64,000 bases of DNA from Ampelomyces quisqualis (GCA_018398575.1 JAGTXZ010000005.1:3286001-3350000), one strand, 5' to 3'. Counted from the stretch's first letter, positions 9,682-22,812 are shown. Program-made: numbers and translations. The notes: generated by a model from the sequence alone, not told the origin.

Positions 9682-10669
9682 CAGGTACGCGATAGCAAAC
9701 TTTTAAGAAAGCCATAGAGGGGTGGGAAGGTTGCTTGCAGCAGGCGAACGCCAACGAATTCTGATTCTTCCACCTCTTCCGGCTGCACATAGGTGACCAT
9801 TACGCCAGCAATCTTGGTACCCCTCAACTTTCAAGGGGCTTGCGAATGGGAACCGGCAGTCGGACCTATAATGTGTCATCCTTGACCTGTTGGGCGAATT
9901 CTTGGCAGTCATTTCAGCCACTCTCAGTGTTCAGGAAATGTAAGCCAGTTTTGCGACGGGGGCGCCGATGTTGAAGTTGCTGGTAGACGATCATGGCAGG
10001 TCGGAGACAGCTTCCGCCTGAAGTCTGCTAGATAAGCGCTCGGGCCAATACCAGTACCGTTACAGTCTTTACGAACTTCGCTGAACTACCGGTAGTGATC
10101 GGCTCCGACTCGACTTCACACGATTTACCTACGTTTAACAACCTCTCTCGAAACAACCTCGACGATGCAAGGATGTCATGTCGGCCTTGAAACACTCCAG
10201 ACAGCATCAGCAGCGGATCGAATGCATGATTTAATCCCTGCGCCGGCTTGACCATGCCAGGTTTTGCCAGTCCGCGATGTGGACCGCGTAATGCGCATTG
10301 TAATCAATTCGGATGAAACCCACATAAAGCCAAGGCCCAAGGGTCTAGCCGCCGTGGGTCCCAGGGTAACAATTGGTTCAAGTGTACGCAGTAGATTTCG
10401 ACTCCGCAGGGGCATCAGCACAACGCCTCTGGTCGCTCTGGTTGGCAAAAGTGCCGTCGGATGCAACCTCCTGAAGAGGGGCGTCGGCCGCACAATGACC
10501 ACTTGCCCCGGAAGCGAAGCGGAGATACCGCCCTAACGTCGAGCAGAGGCATCCACGGATTTCTTCTTTGAAGCGCGTTCGATTGATTCTGCAGAACTTT
10601 CCATCTTGATTGATCGAATTCCCCTGTAGGCCTCCACGTAGTACAGTGCTTTCTGCACTTTTTTTATCC
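9682..10669. other. Divergent intergenic region, Pth11-like gene and permease
   Basis: Nearly 1 kb between divergently transcribed genes, so it should hold both promoters. Short open frames occur, none supported. The last 60 bp before the permease start carry a T-rich run (10658-10666). Confidence 0.4.
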
Positions 10670-12431
10670 ATGGCTCGGTTCCACAGCTCTGAACTAACTC
10701 CGATGGAGTTCGGAAAAGACTCGAGAGCCAACGTGGACGATGAGGTCGAAGGAGAAAATTATCATGATTCTTTGCGCGGGCATACGCGACAGGATCGCGC
10801 CGACATGCTACGAATGGGCAAGGTACAGGAGTTGAAGAGAAACTATCGACCACTTTCGGCACTCGCTTTTACCGTTATCCTACAAGGAACGTGGGAGGTT
10901 TTGATGACGTTGGTTCATCACCGTTTACATCTCTCGACAAAGCAAGGCTAACTTGTGATAGCGCCACATACCAAGGTCTTCTCGATGGTGGTCCAGCTGG
11001 TCTGATTTGGAGTTTTGTGTGGACCTGGTTCGGCTTCAGCACCGTCATGTTGTCCCTCGCTGAGATGGCTTCAATGGCGCCAACAGCTGGTGGCCAATAC
11101 CACTGGGTATCCGAATTCTCACCGCCGAGACTTCAAAAGCCATTGAGTTTCTTCGTTGGATGGATGTCGACCCTATCTTGGCAAGCTGGCACTGCATCAG
11201 GACCTTTCCTTGTGGGAACCCTGATTCAGTCATCCGCGATTGTCATGTACCCAGACTATACTCCAACAAACTGGCAGGGTACGCTCATGGTGATTGCTGT
11301 GACTGTTCTCGTTTGGGCTCTGAACATCTGGGGAACGCGATCGATGCCGATATTCCAAAATGTCATGCTACTTATCCACGTGTTCGGTTTCTTGACAATT
11401 ATCATTGTCTTTTGGGTACTATCGCCTAGAAACTCGGCGGAAGTCACCTTTACACAATTCACCAATGGCGGTGGTTGGAGCTCCATCGGGCTGACTTTGA
11501 TGGTCGGACAACTATCTGCTATCTACGCCTGCATATGTAAATACTTGGATCAAACTACATTGCAAATAACCCGTGCTAACGACTTACAGGCTCTGATTCC
11601 GCAGCCCACATGTCCGAAGAGATCAAAGATGCCGGAAATACCGTCCCGAAAGCGATGATAGGCGCATACCTCATGAACGGCTCCTTGGGAATAGTCTTCC
11701 TTGTCAGCTACATGTTCATGATCACCGACGTCGAAGCCGCACTCAACGACGCCTCTGGCTATCCACACATTTGGGTCTTCAGTCAGACTGTTTCAGCAGG
11801 CGGCGTTGCTGCGCTGAACACGATACCTATAGTTCTCATCTTTGCTGGTACATTAACGTACAATTTGTCTACCTCGCGCCAAACCTGGGCTTTTGCTCGC
11901 GACCGTGGCCTCCCCTTCTCCGGCTGGATCAGCACTGTGAACAAGAGATTGGAGACACCCGCCAACGCGGTCTCTGTAACTTGCATCATTACCATTGCAC
12001 TCTCACTTATCAACATCGGTTCGGATGTAGCGTTCAATGCAAGTAAGCAAAAACGCGCTCTACGTATTAGCCTCGCATGCTAACGAGTCAAAGTTATCTC
12101 TCTCAACGTCGTCTCTTTGATGATAACATACGTTATCTCAATCGGTGCTGTACTCTACCGCCGGCTCAAACACCCAGAACTTCTTCCTACCTGCCAATGG
12201 TCCCTTGGCCGCTGGGGTGTACCAGTCAACATTGCCGGCATGTTGTATTCCCTCCACGCATTTTTCTGGTGCTTCTGGCCAGAGGCAACCCCAGTCGAGC
12301 TTTTATCCTTCAACTGGGCTGTGGTGATGTTTACAGGCACGGCTGTGCTTGCGGGGGTGGACTATGCTGTTCGAGGAAGGAAACAGTACAAGGGCCCCGT
12401 TGTACTGACCGATGGATACAAGGAAGGGTGA
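10670..12431 (+). CDS. Amino acid/choline/GABA-type permease (APC superfamily)
   Basis: Four exons (10670-10908, 10962-11536, 11590-12042, 12094-12431) encode about 534 residues with roughly twelve membrane segments. The N-terminal cytoplasmic tail ends NYRPLSALAFTVILQGTWEVL, followed after the first splice by TYQGLLDGGPAGLIW, the TM1-TM2 signature of the fungal Hnm1/Uga4 group. Splice 2 restores CSDSAAHMSEEIKDAG, a hallmark of this family, and splice 3 joins FNA to IISLNVVSLM. Other conserved blocks are PTAGGQYHWVSEFSP and TSRQTWAFARDRGLPFSGW. It likely imports GABA, choline or a related amine across the plasma membrane; the substrate cannot be fixed from sequence. All introns are 51-53 nt with CTAAC branch sites. 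Confidence 0.9.
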
Positions 12432-13547
12432 CAGTTGGGAAGTATCGATCTCAGTACAGTACTTCATGAAGCAGAAGACGATGATGTAGAGGACGAAGGA
12501 GCAGGTCTATTACCTGTTCGACGCGCTTGAGGGTAAGTGATGTAAGGGTGGTTGATAGATAATGAAAGACATAGAAGTCCCACTAATTATGTTTGCAGAT
12601 TTGTACACGAATGACCCACATGAAATATAACACTGCTTTCTAATTGTTCCAAAGAAAACGTTGCCACGCTTTCCTCTCGCCGAATAAAACTTGCACACCT
12701 CACTCGACAGACACTGGTACAGCATAACGACGATGATCTCGCTATCTTACGCCAAAACGAACCGGCTCCCACAAGTCCACTAACTAGCATGCTGCATTAC
12801 TCTGAATCTGTATACAGTCGGCATAAGTGCCGCCCCCACTGAAGTCTTCGTCGCACTAGCCGACTCTTCATGGAACGCAGGCGGAGTATATCGCCGATCT
12901 GTATGACATTCTAATCTCGGTGTATATTGGCAGTGATTTTGAGAACGTTAAGAGTCGTCGGTATCGTGCTCAAGGTTAGACTGAGAGATGTGGGATCATT
13001 GAGCTCTACGAGATTGATGAGAGAACTGTAAGCTACATCTGGCACAGTCCAGGCATGGAGACGGATGTCGCAACACAAAGTTGGGTTGCTCTTGATGCTC
13101 ACGCAAGCGGCAATGTGATCTAAAATTTGCCCACCCCGCTTGCGAGTTTCCTCGTTGCGCATTCTCGTCTATCTCGCTTGGTCCGGTCCATCGTGTCTCT
13201 GTGCAGCAACATTCTCGATGAGCCAAGAAGTTCGCTGCCTCAAAAGACACACAAGAGTCATCAATGGAGGTAGATCGTGTTTCCTCCATTGTTGAACACC
13301 ACTCATTGGAGACGCCTACTCCTGTTGATCATTTACACCAGGTTCCATTTGTGCTGTCAACAATCATCATTGTCATCAATCACACGTGGAAATGCACCGG
13401 CCCATTGCGCATGTTGAATCACCTCGTGATTGAGCAACGGATGCAAGGCTGTAAGCTGGTGTCGGTCCACACTGGTATATTGTCGGTATACCCGCAAGCC
13501 GGGGCTGTGAGGATTTGCCAATCATGTGCCAATGCATCCAAAGCAGC
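12432..13547. other. Intergenic, convergent gene ends
   Basis: About 1.1 kb between the 3' ends of the permease and the mannosyltransferase. Short frames (for example 12996-13289 minus) show no domain. No RNA gene or repeat is seen. Confidence 0.4.
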
Positions 13548-14531
13548 TCAATCTTCGCCTCCGTGATCGTTCTTCCATGTGCCTGCATAGTGGTGCGTTA
13601 CCAATTTAGGCGGCAAGTGTTCCGCCTCTTCTGGCTTATACGTATTCGCAGAGGCAGCAAAAGAACGACCGGGCATGATGAGAACGTCTCCCACCAATTT
13701 CGGCTGTAAAATCTGTCTTAGATCACTTTCTTCAATAGTACGATTAAGCTGCTTTCCCAAACTCTTGTATATTCCATGAGTCAGTCGTCTAGGGCCTGAG
13801 AAGTCGACCACGTCTCCAACCATGGCCAGGGTAGCATTCTCAACTGAAACTTTGTTCTCTTCCAATTTCTTGTGTAGTGTCTCGAGGATGTCCTCGATCA
13901 CTTGCATCATGTGAGGTGACCCTGCCTGAGCCATGATCGTCCAGCTCGTGAATTGTCGAACGAATTTTCCAGGCCAACCGTAGTCAAATTCCCACCCCAC
14001 AACAAGCCCCGTCCGGTTTTTGTAGTCATCTGGTATCCATTCGTCGATAGGCACGCCTTCGCAAGAGAGGTCGAGATCAGACCAGATGCCACCTTCGTTG
14101 TACAGTAACAAATAGCGTAAAATGTCAGCTTTGAAGATGGGGACAGTAAGCCCAAGATAGGTGGCGACAATGTCGGGGCGCGAGGCGAAGAATCTTTGGA
14201 CGTAATCATCGCTGGTCTCGTCATTTAGAAAAACGACATCATAGCCCGGATTGAGTTTAATGCAGCTGCTGGTCCACTTGCGGACGTCCTCGATCATGCC
14301 ATGCGGCCCCAATTTATACCAGATTTTCTTGGGAATGCCCTGATGTGTCGGGAAAGGCGAATTGTATACGGAACGAGCATGTGTTTCCCGAATAGTCCAT
14401 AGACAGTAAAAAGCAACTATGGCGCAGGAAGCAAAGAGCACATAATAACTGAAGACTCTCGCAAGCTGCGCACGCCCAAAAAACAACATGCTCTGGATGC
14501 GAATGGAAGGACCGCAAAATTGTCTGATCAA
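13548..14531 (-). CDS. OCH1-type alpha-1,6-mannosyltransferase (GT32)
   Basis: A single exon of 327 residues. A short cytoplasmic tail is followed by one membrane anchor (VFSYYVLFASCAIVAFYCLW, about 28-47), the type II topology of Golgi glycosyltransferases. The luminal domain begins IPKKIWYKLG. The DxD metal and nucleotide-sugar site is GGIWSDLDLSCEGVP. Downstream are WEFDYGWPG, the FSGPRRLTHGIY segment and HHYAGTWKND near the end, all arranged as in the GT32 OCH1 family. The likely role is adding the first alpha-1,6-mannose of N-glycan outer chains, or a paralogous Golgi mannosylation. A shorter start at 14489 (MLFFGRAQ) would keep the anchor. Fungi often carry several OCH1-like paralogues, so exact orthology is uncertain. 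Confidence 0.88.
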   Translation of the reverse strand: MIRQFCGPSIRIQSMLFFGRAQLARVFSYYVLFASCAIVAFYCLWTIRETHARSVYNSPFPTHQGIPKKIWYKLGPHGMIEDVRKWTSSCIKLNPGYDVVFLNDETSDDYVQRFFASRPDIVATYLGLTVPIFKADILRYLLLYNEGGIWSDLDLSCEGVPIDEWIPDDYKNRTGLVVGWEFDYGWPGKFVRQFTSWTIMAQAGSPHMMQVIEDILETLHKKLEENKVSVENATLAMVGDVVDFSGPRRLTHGIYKSLGKQLNRTIEESDLRQILQPKLVGDVLIMPGRSFAASANTYKPEEAEHLPPKLVTHHYAGTWKNDHGGED

Positions 14532-15463
14532 GCGAGTGGAGGAAGTTAGCGACCTGGCTCAGCGTCGAGAGAGGAAGTTCATAAGAGCGAAGAGTACGGA
14601 GTAATCTGGCTGAATTCGCAACAACCCACTCCTGTCGCCACTTAATCCCACTCGGATAACGCGCCGAAGGGCGCCAACACTGTGTCAATGGTGTAGGCGC
14701 GTATTGCACGAAGCGGTCCCTGAGTTGCGCATGAGCGCTAATTTGATTCCGCTTCATGATTCGTTCACAGCCCATGTACATCTCCGCATGGCTAGACTAT
14801 TCTAGTGCCAAGGTTGAGCAAAACGTACTTATATTAAGTTCCCACCCCAACATTCCTGTGCCGCATGCACGTTCGCGCTGCCATCCGACGATTCTCCTGT
14901 CATCAACAGCCCAGTAACGTTTCATAGGCCAGGACCGCGTCGCCAAGCAGCCTCAACTTGCCGAGCGCTTAGAACGCTCCGCGCATCTCTGTCCCCAGTC
15001 ACCATCATTGTATACCAGAACAACAAGACAATTGATCGCAAGTCAGTCCCTAGATGTTCACCGTGGATGATGCAGCGTAGTGCTCAATACATGTAATTCA
15101 TGCACATGTAACCTGAAGATTGAAGGGTAAGGTGCGATAGCAGTCTGATGGCACACCTCGTACACGATCTCCAACAGTGATCGTGAACGTTGAGCAATCA
15201 CATCGGGTATACTAAAAATGAAACGGTAAGCGCTGGATACATGAAAGTGCTCATCTTCTCTCGAAAACTACGCCATAGAAATGTATGTGTAATTGCCCAG
15301 GTGTCAACTTCACTCTGATTTGGTGCTGTCACCTGTGTCACATTCACGTTTTCTCCTTACTCTGCCAGCCCAGTCATACATTCTTTACTTGGTATTCTGT
15401 TCTCTACCCTTGAGACTATCTTCACTGCGATCGGCTCGTGGGCTTGTGTCTGTCATCTTTGTT
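14532..15463. other. Divergent intergenic region
   Basis: Promoter side of both the mannosyltransferase and the broken surface-protein gene. It contains one copy of the 9-mer TACGGAGTA (14595-14603) that recurs through the window. No gene is supported. Confidence 0.4.
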
Positions 15464-16437
15464 ATGATGCGGACCATGTATTTACCATTGTTTTGCACGC
15501 TCATAGCGGGCGTACCTGGACAACTGCAGTTCCTCAACCCGGCTCCATCTGGGCAGCGTGGGGACTTTAGCAACATTGAAACCTATACGCAAGGCTCGAC
15601 GGTCAATGTTGCCTGGACTGGATCAGAGCCTGGCAAAGGTGTCTCTCTAGTCCTTTATCAACTTGACAATGCAGGACTTTGGTTTGGTGAGATGGAATAC
15701 TTGACACGTAAGAAGACCGACTACATCATGGACGGTATCTCTGTTACTAAATATGCATAGAAGGCGCAGTCGGCGTGTCGAGATATACTTAGCTTGTTGG
15801 GACAAGGAAGAACCTGACGAGTTTTAACATGTTCTACATGACCCTTTTCCAAGAAGGCAAGAATAAGGCCGACAACATCAGTTGCTACTTCTATATCAAA
15901 GAGAACAAGGTGGATCAATCTACAGCAGTGTCAACAACACCATCCCCATCTTCAGGTCAGACACCATCAGCTTCATCAACAACATCAGCACCAGGTGCAT
16001 CATTTATACCTCCGACCATCTCTACGATCCCACCAGTAACTTCCTCTGATCTACCCAGCACAACACCTCAAACAGCTCAGTCGGAGACATCCTCCAACGT
16101 CTTCCCAATAGCAGCGAAAATAGGCATCGGCGTCGGGATACCCAGTGCGCTAGCCATTGGTCTCGGAATAGGATATGTGCTATTTCGCCGCCACAGGAAG
16201 AACGACACAACGTCCAAGCCCGCCGCGAACGACACCAGCTCTTCATTTTCGCCGACCTCACCTGGCACAGACCGCCATCAGTATAAAGACGCCTTCTACG
16301 CTTCCCATCTGAACGAGGCACCTCCCAAATCGCCAATCGAGCTCGGCCCACATCCAATGCCGTTGCCACGATATCAACAGCGCACCGAGCGGCTTCAGCA
16401 AATTCCTTGTACAGAGACAGTTTGCTACGAAATGTAA
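15464..16437 (+). pseudogene. Membrane-anchored Ser/Thr-rich surface protein with an in-frame TAG
   Basis: Exon 1 (15464-15707) starts MMRTMYLPLFCTLIAG, a signal peptide, and continues QLQFLNPAPSG into a beta-rich ectodomain. A 53-nt intron (GTAAGA to CATAG) leads to exon 2 at 15761, whose frame reads QGAVGVSRYT, then TAG at 15790-15792, then LVGTRKNLTSFNMFYMTLF. The text on both sides of the stop is one domain, and related fungal proteins have Trp where the stop lies, so a TGG to TAG change is likely. Beyond it the frame stays open to 16437: a Ser/Thr/Pro-rich stalk, one membrane segment (IGIGVGIPSALAIGLGIGYV) and a basic-start cytoplasmic tail. The rest is undamaged, so inactivation is recent, or the stop is read through. 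The fold resembles Kre9/Knh1-type cell-surface domains. Confidence 0.7.
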
Positions 16438-17770
16438 TCCAACTTCTGTTCGTTGTACCAGCTAGTCCATCTCGCCGGTGGAGTTAATATAAGCTTTGCG
16501 GGACAAATAATACTAGCGTATTCAGCGAGGGGCAATATCACAACACGGGGGCGCATATTGTATATACTGCAGCACTGATTCACACCCTAACGTATTCTTC
16601 CCTACAATTCCTGCATTGGCGTTGCCTACCCAAGTATCAACGCTTCCCCCGCGCGATCCGCGCAGATGACTAGGAATTACATTTTTTTTCGGGCGGTATG
16701 TAGCAAGCAAGTTGAAATTATCATACTCTATAGCTTACATTGCACCGCAGTATACACAATCCTCGCTCCCCCATCTATTCATCCTCGCTCCGTAAACATG
16801 CCCTCAAAACAACGTGTTGCGATTCCAAGTATATTCCACACCCTTTCCAAGCGCTCAAGACCCAAGGCCCGCAGCTCACGCCACAAGTTCATCCTCTAAT
16901 CCAACAACGAGATACATTTACGCTTATAGTCACGAGGGAACGAGACACAAACGGCGGATGTACATTGCCCCGTGTGATACCCCGGCGCCCACACGATGCA
17001 TGTTCAACGCAGCTTTGTGCTGCAATACCAGTCACCAAGCACGCAGTTCAGTTCATTTAGCTTGACCGATACGCCTAGCACTACGACGCGCTCAGCAAAG
17101 ACACGTACCCCACCTCACCAGCAACTAAGATTTATTTTTCCAGCGAATAAAAAAAATCAAACAACAAGAATTTGACCAGCAGCGATTACACGCAAGACTA
17201 GACTTTCTTCATCGGAATATATCGTACTGCTGTGCCCGTACGCACACTCCGCGCCGTCCGTCATCAACAAACAAAGTGTGGCGCAAGGGCTTAGAAGCAA
17301 TTACCCTTGGGAGCCGCTGATGGATGTGCACAGTGCCGAGTGTATATCCATTGGACGAAGTGGCGCTACAAGCACCTAGCGCAATCTGCAACATGAAGGA
17401 CAAAGACCAGACTTGAAGCTTGGAAAACACAAGTGGTATGCATGTGCTATCCTAGACCTTCATCGTATGCGTTGCTAGACAGCCACTACTACACCTTCTA
17501 TGGAACGAAACAGAAAGGACAAACAAACACGCTCGCCGCACGTGGATGAGTATATTTCCACCGAGGTGTCACCTCTTTCCGTTTTCGAACGCGATGGCGC
17601 GCTGTATACAAACATAGAATGACATGCTATCGAGTACAGCTGCACGGCCGATAGGACGCAGTAGAACGCAAGCAATGATTAGAGCCTCTCATTCGCTATA
17701 ATACAATGTATCTCAGGTGGTATATGATAAAATCGAAAAGAGAAAAAGAATCTTCAATACAAAATTATGC
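16438..17770. other. Intergenic, convergent gene ends
   Basis: About 1.3 kb between the broken surface-protein gene and the 3' end of PDS5. A 33-codon frame from the ATG at 16798 is basic and unremarkable. Nothing else is recognised. Confidence 0.4.
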
Positions 17771-20700
17771 TCATGCGCGTGTTCGACCACTGCGCCGCAC
17801 TGGTCCGATATCTTTCGCGACGGGGCTGGTTGCAGACGTCACGGCAGCGCCGTTGACCTTGGCTTTGGATGTGCCTTTGGTCGTCTTCGCTGGTGGAGCT
17901 TGCTCGACTGGCTCAGCAGCCTTGCGCTTTTGTGCAATAGGTGACGTGCCAACGCCGGTTGCTTTCTTCGCTGCGCGACCTTTTGCGGGTTTCTTTGTTG
18001 ATGTGGGTGCCGGCTCAGGCGTAGCTTCTTGGTCAGACACTTCGGATGTCTCAGCGTTTCCTTCAGATTCAGCCTCGACCTCGTCATTATCGTCCGCCAT
18101 GTCCACATCCTCGGGAGGCGGGCTAGAGGCTTCATCGTCTTCGGAGGCTTCCGCGTCATCCTGCTCGGCACCGGCTCCAGTATCCTCCTCATCTGAGGAA
18201 ACCTCAATATAGCTCTTGTGTGCCGTGCTGCGTCGGTCACTCTTTCGCCTGGGACCGCTTGAGAGAGCGACCTCGCCGTCGAGATCACTTCCATCTTCAT
18301 CCTCACCAACTCTCCGCTTCTTTTTCGGCGTCTTTCCAGGGCGCTCCGCCTTGGTCTTCCTCTCTTTGATTGGCCGGTCGGCTTTGGCTTTCTTGCGTGG
18401 CTTCTCAACACCGTCTGTGGCCTTTCGCTTCTTGCTTCGGATCGCTTTACGCACGAGCGGATCAAGTTCGTCGATCAGAGTTTCACTAATCCAAGCCTTC
18501 TGTGCGATTTCCTGCGCCCGTTCGTGGCTCTCCAATGGCCTGAATATGCCTGATGGCAACTTCATCTTTCCAGGCCATGATTGCATAGTCCAGTTATTCT
18601 GTTCCTCCCATGCACGAATGAGCGCCTGCGAGAGGTCCGATAAGATGTAGAGATTCTCGTCAGCCTCGCGCGATGGCGCGATTCCATCGGCGACGCCCTT
18701 GACGCGCTGGGCGACGTGAAACACCAAAGAGAGATTGTCTTCGGTGGCAACGCACTTGAGATAATACAAGATGTACTCTGACATGAGCTTCAAAACGTCG
18801 TCTTCCTTGTCGAAGTCGGGGTGATGAGCAAGTAGACTGAGAAGCCTTGCGAAAACACTTTCCAGTACTGTTTCCTTTCGCGCTGCAAAGGCAGCACGTC
18901 TCGACCGTATCCAAGTCATGGTGCTGTTCTTGATATTCCTGTCCGGCTCATGCGCAAGGAAAAATAATATAGTGTAGAAGCGAGATGGGAGTCGACCTTG
19001 ACCCAGGTACTTCATCAGCTTGTCAGAAAAGCCTTTGCGCACCTGTGGGCAAGGATCATGTGTGACCAGTGCTAACTGGACAAAGTCCGCAGATGACAGT
19101 AGACTGTCCAGACGCTTCTCACAGGAAAGTTTCAGTAGGGAGTTTGCTGCTGCAAGTCGCTGGCGGGTCTTATGCGCTGTAGGGGTGCTGTCATCGTCCG
19201 CACCTTCTCCATTGTTAGAGACGAGCCGATTGAGGAGAGTATATGTGTCCTCTGCAGCCTCCTTAAAGCTTGAATCGCTGGGTAAAGAGCGCAACCGATT
19301 GACGAGTATTCTAATGGCCCATGTGCGACCTTGGATGTCCTCGTCTGGCACGTCCATCCACTCAGTTTCGGTCTCCTCAGAGGTGGGGTGAGGAGTCTGA
19401 AGCACCTGGCGAATGGCAATTTCGACAATGTTGTCCATGTCATCCTCGCATTCAGAGGGTGCTAGCAAAACCAATTGGCTCAAGGCAGCAAGCTTGGTCA
19501 ACCAGTGGTCGCCGCCATTTTCGAAATTCTTGATGCTTTTCGTGAGAATCTCTTTTGAATGCAGCTCTTTCTTATCATCACTGTTCGTGATGATAGTAAT
19601 GGCGTGTTTCGCCGCCTGCGCAGGAGTACCGTACTGCGCAAAGTTGAGGAAAGACTGTACCAGCTTACGTCCGTCCTTTGCGTTCATTGGAATGTCTGTA
19701 GGGAATTTCTTGGCAAATGCTGCACATGCTTTGAGATCGTCCACCGTACCTGGAGGGTTTGGCGTCCTTGCTGTCGGCGCTTCGTTCTCGAGTGTTTTGC
19801 AAAGGTCCTTGACATGTGTGGAGAAGACTTTTGGGTGTTTGGTTGAGATTTCCTTGAGCAATTCGTGTGCAGTGGTACCTAGACCTTTTTCATCGGTCCT
19901 GGTGAACTCGATAATGGCCGGAACATGGCTTTTATTGTAGCACAACAGACTCACTCGGTAAAGAAGCGGTGTCAATACCTCCAGCACTGTGGCGCCTGGC
20001 CCATCTTCGATGCGTTTTCGAAACTCTTTCTGTGTATGGTTAGTGCATGGTGGGCTGCTTTCGTGTTGATCAACTCACTATTGATCGGAAAACCCTTCGG
20101 TAGTCACTTGCTGGATCCATACAAAAGCGCATCAAAGCGTATGCGCGACGGTCATGCGCCTTGGCAAATTTCCACAGCTCATCCGCTGCACGCGAAGCAT
20201 CTGGAAGAGTATTCGCATAGTATGTGATGAGGGCTTCGAGCTTCTTCTTCGTTTCCTTCTCGCCCTTGTCCATGACACCGCCATTGTACTCTTCACAAAG
20301 CTTCAAGAAGTGTTCCATGTAGTTGGCACCAGGACCTTGGTTTCCTTGCTTCGCGAAGAAGACCTTTTTGGCCTTTTCTTCCAGGCCACTTACAAGCACC
20401 ATCTGGCGCTCTGCTCGGAGCTTGTCCAAGTCTGCCTCGGTATAGGTGGGTCCGCTGACAGCCTGGCTATCCTTCACCAGCTGCGAGTTTGTACCTCCGG
20501 CCGGCTTCGGCTTCATTGGGGGGTATCCCAATGGTAGTAGTGACTCGTATAGTGTCAGATCCACCTGCACGTTAATGTCATTGTCATTAACGTAGCAAGC
20601 TTGGAGAATACGCGTTGGTATGGGCCCGAGCAGAGCCTTGATGGTCTCATCACCCTCAGCAATGGCACCCGCGGCCACGCCCCAGATCTTGCCTAGGAGT

Positions 20701-22427
20701 CTCATGCTGTCCGAATGGATGACGCTCTTTTTATCTTTGACTCTGTCTGCTAGATTCGACAGTATCGAACCTGCTTCAGACATGCTGCCATTACTTCCGA
20801 GCTTGCGGACAATGTCTTGAAAGCCGAAATGTTCAATAGCTTTGACTGCAGCTAGGCGAACCTTGTCGTCGCTATCTATCAGACAGTCGGCGAATGACTT
20901 GAGGAGCTTCTGTTCCTCATCGGGATCGAGGCCGATGCCGCCAGCAGACGTCATCAATATGCGGCCAACAGCAGTGGCCCACGAAGCGCGAATGATGGGG
21001 GATTTGTCGTGTTTACGTTGCAAGAAAGCGTGATAGGCAACAGGGTACTGCGTCGGAAATGAGTTGATGGAAGCGGGTGTGGTGAGGAAATCATAAGGTC
21101 GCGAGGAGTCGGATGTTGTTAGGCTCTGCGAAGGGTAGGCTGCCGGCTCGAGATTGGGTACTGGTGGAGGCCCAGCGGCACCGATGCCTGATACCATGTC
21201 GCCGAATGTTTCGGTCGCGAGCTGGCGGAGCTGCACATTGTCCGTGGCGAGTTCGTCCTGCAAATGGGGAATAATCTCTTGCAGCACGCCTGGACAGCAT
21301 TTCCAAAGCTCTCGCAACAACCTATGCGCCTTGCTGGCCTCGTTGATGTCGTCCTCGGACGGACCGCGCGGAGCGCCGTCGTCGGAATCCTCGCTGGTGG
21401 CGCGATTGCGGCGGAACGAGCCACCGGAATTGGTGAAGTCGACGATGACGGAGCTGAAGTAGTTGCCAATCAGGCGAGCCATCTTCTCGGGAAACGCATT
21501 GCAGACGTTTTTTGCCATGTTGTAGGCAGGCGGGGCGTCCTTGCGACGGAGCGTTGACTGCTTGGCGTCGACGGGCGCGCCTTTCTTGGCCTTGACGGAG
21601 CTTCCCAGGGTAATGGGGTCCGCCCACAAGAACTGGGCGACAATCACGTCCACGACGTCGTGGGTGACGGCAGGAGCCTCGTCGATGACGGTGGACAGGA
21701 CTTCGGTCATGTTGTGCTCCACATTCTTGCTCAGCTCCTCGGCATGGTCGCTTTTGGACGGGCCGGCCAGGACATCGAAGCAGGTGGTGAAGAGCGCCGA
21801 GGTGAGCTGGTCGGAGCCGGGTATCTCGTTGATGAGCAGGATGCTCTTCCACTCGGCGAGCGAGCGGAGCACGTACATGTGCTGGCTGTTGTAGGGGTGG
21901 GTGGGGTCGGCGAGGAGGGGCAGCAGCTTGTTGATGATGACGGAGAAGATGTCCTGCGCGCGGGGTTAGCAACATGGCGCGCAGAGGCGGCGGGGGTAGG
22001 GGGGGAGTGCCTTGAGCTTGGAGGCTGGATAGGGCGCGTCGGGGGCGAACAGCTTGAGCATGTCGGCGATGCAGCACACGGCCCAGGCGCGCACGCCATT
22101 GTCCTTGTGCTGCAACAGGCTGGGGTGCGCGAGTTCGTGCGCAACGGGCAGGAGCGAGTCGCGGTGGGCCTCCTCCTGGTCGATGGTGCGCAGCTCGTCC
22201 AGCAGCGTCCTGAGGCGCGCCAGCACGTCGGCGACGCTGATGTGCCTGCCCGGCCGCCCGACCAGCGGCTGCCTGAAGGTCAGCTTCTTGAGGCCGCCGT
22301 CGGAGTCGTCGTGCGCCGCCTCATCCTGCGGCGGTTCCTCGTCTTGGGCCGCCTCTTCTTGCGGCCGCTGCGCGTCTTCTGCGACTGCCGCTGCGGCTGC
22401 TGCGCTCCGCCGACTGCGAGGGGCCAT
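17771..22427 (-). CDS. PDS5: Sister chromatid cohesion protein Pds5
   Basis: Three exons (22427-22011, 21953-20079, 20029-17771) encode about 1,516 residues, the usual Pds5 size. After an alanine- and acid-rich N-terminus comes HEAT-repeat sequence: VRAWAVCCIADMLKLFAPDAP, then DIFSVIINKLLPLLADP and YNSQHMYVLRSLAEWKS, conserved blocks of the family. The final 250 residues are a charged, disordered, Lys-rich nuclear tail ending SGRTRA. Pds5 binds cohesin through Scc1 and regulates its loading, release and acetylation. Intron 1 (57 nt) appears to use a GC donor (GCACTC), since splicing there joins SKLK to DIFSV exactly as related proteins read; intron 2 is an ordinary GTGAGT intron. It diverges from TTI1 with 385 bp between the start codons. 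Confidence 0.93.
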
Positions 22428-22812
22428 GTCGCGTGTGCGTGTGTGTGCGTGTGCGTGAGACGCGTCGGGTGCCGATTTCTGCCTTGTATGTGCGCGGGCA
22501 GCAGACACGCTGGAAATGGCTGCGTCGAGTTCTATGCGTGCCGAGTACACACTCGAGTGACGCGCTACCGGCCTGTCCAACGCGACTACCCACCTACCCT
22601 GGCTCGCCTGGCCCGTGCTCCACCAATCGCTCCCATCTACCCCGTACCACTAGCAGTCCAGCACCTCACAGTATCATACGCCCCGCAGCCAATCAAGCAT
22701 GATTATGTCAGCTGTCCGCACGGGCCCAAACTTACTTATGTAAGCTCGGCAGAGCGGGGAGATGACTCCTCCGTGCTCCGTACTCCGCACCCCGACACCA
22801 CACACACCCGCC
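22428..22812. promoter_or_regulatory. Shared divergent promoter of PDS5 and TTI1
   Basis: The 385 bp between two divergent start codons must hold both promoters. It contains GT/CA-rich runs next to PDS5, and the near-repeat CTCCGTGCTCCGTACTCCG at about 22768-22786, which includes the core of the 9-mer motif found elsewhere in the window. No TATA box is obvious. Confidence 0.5.
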
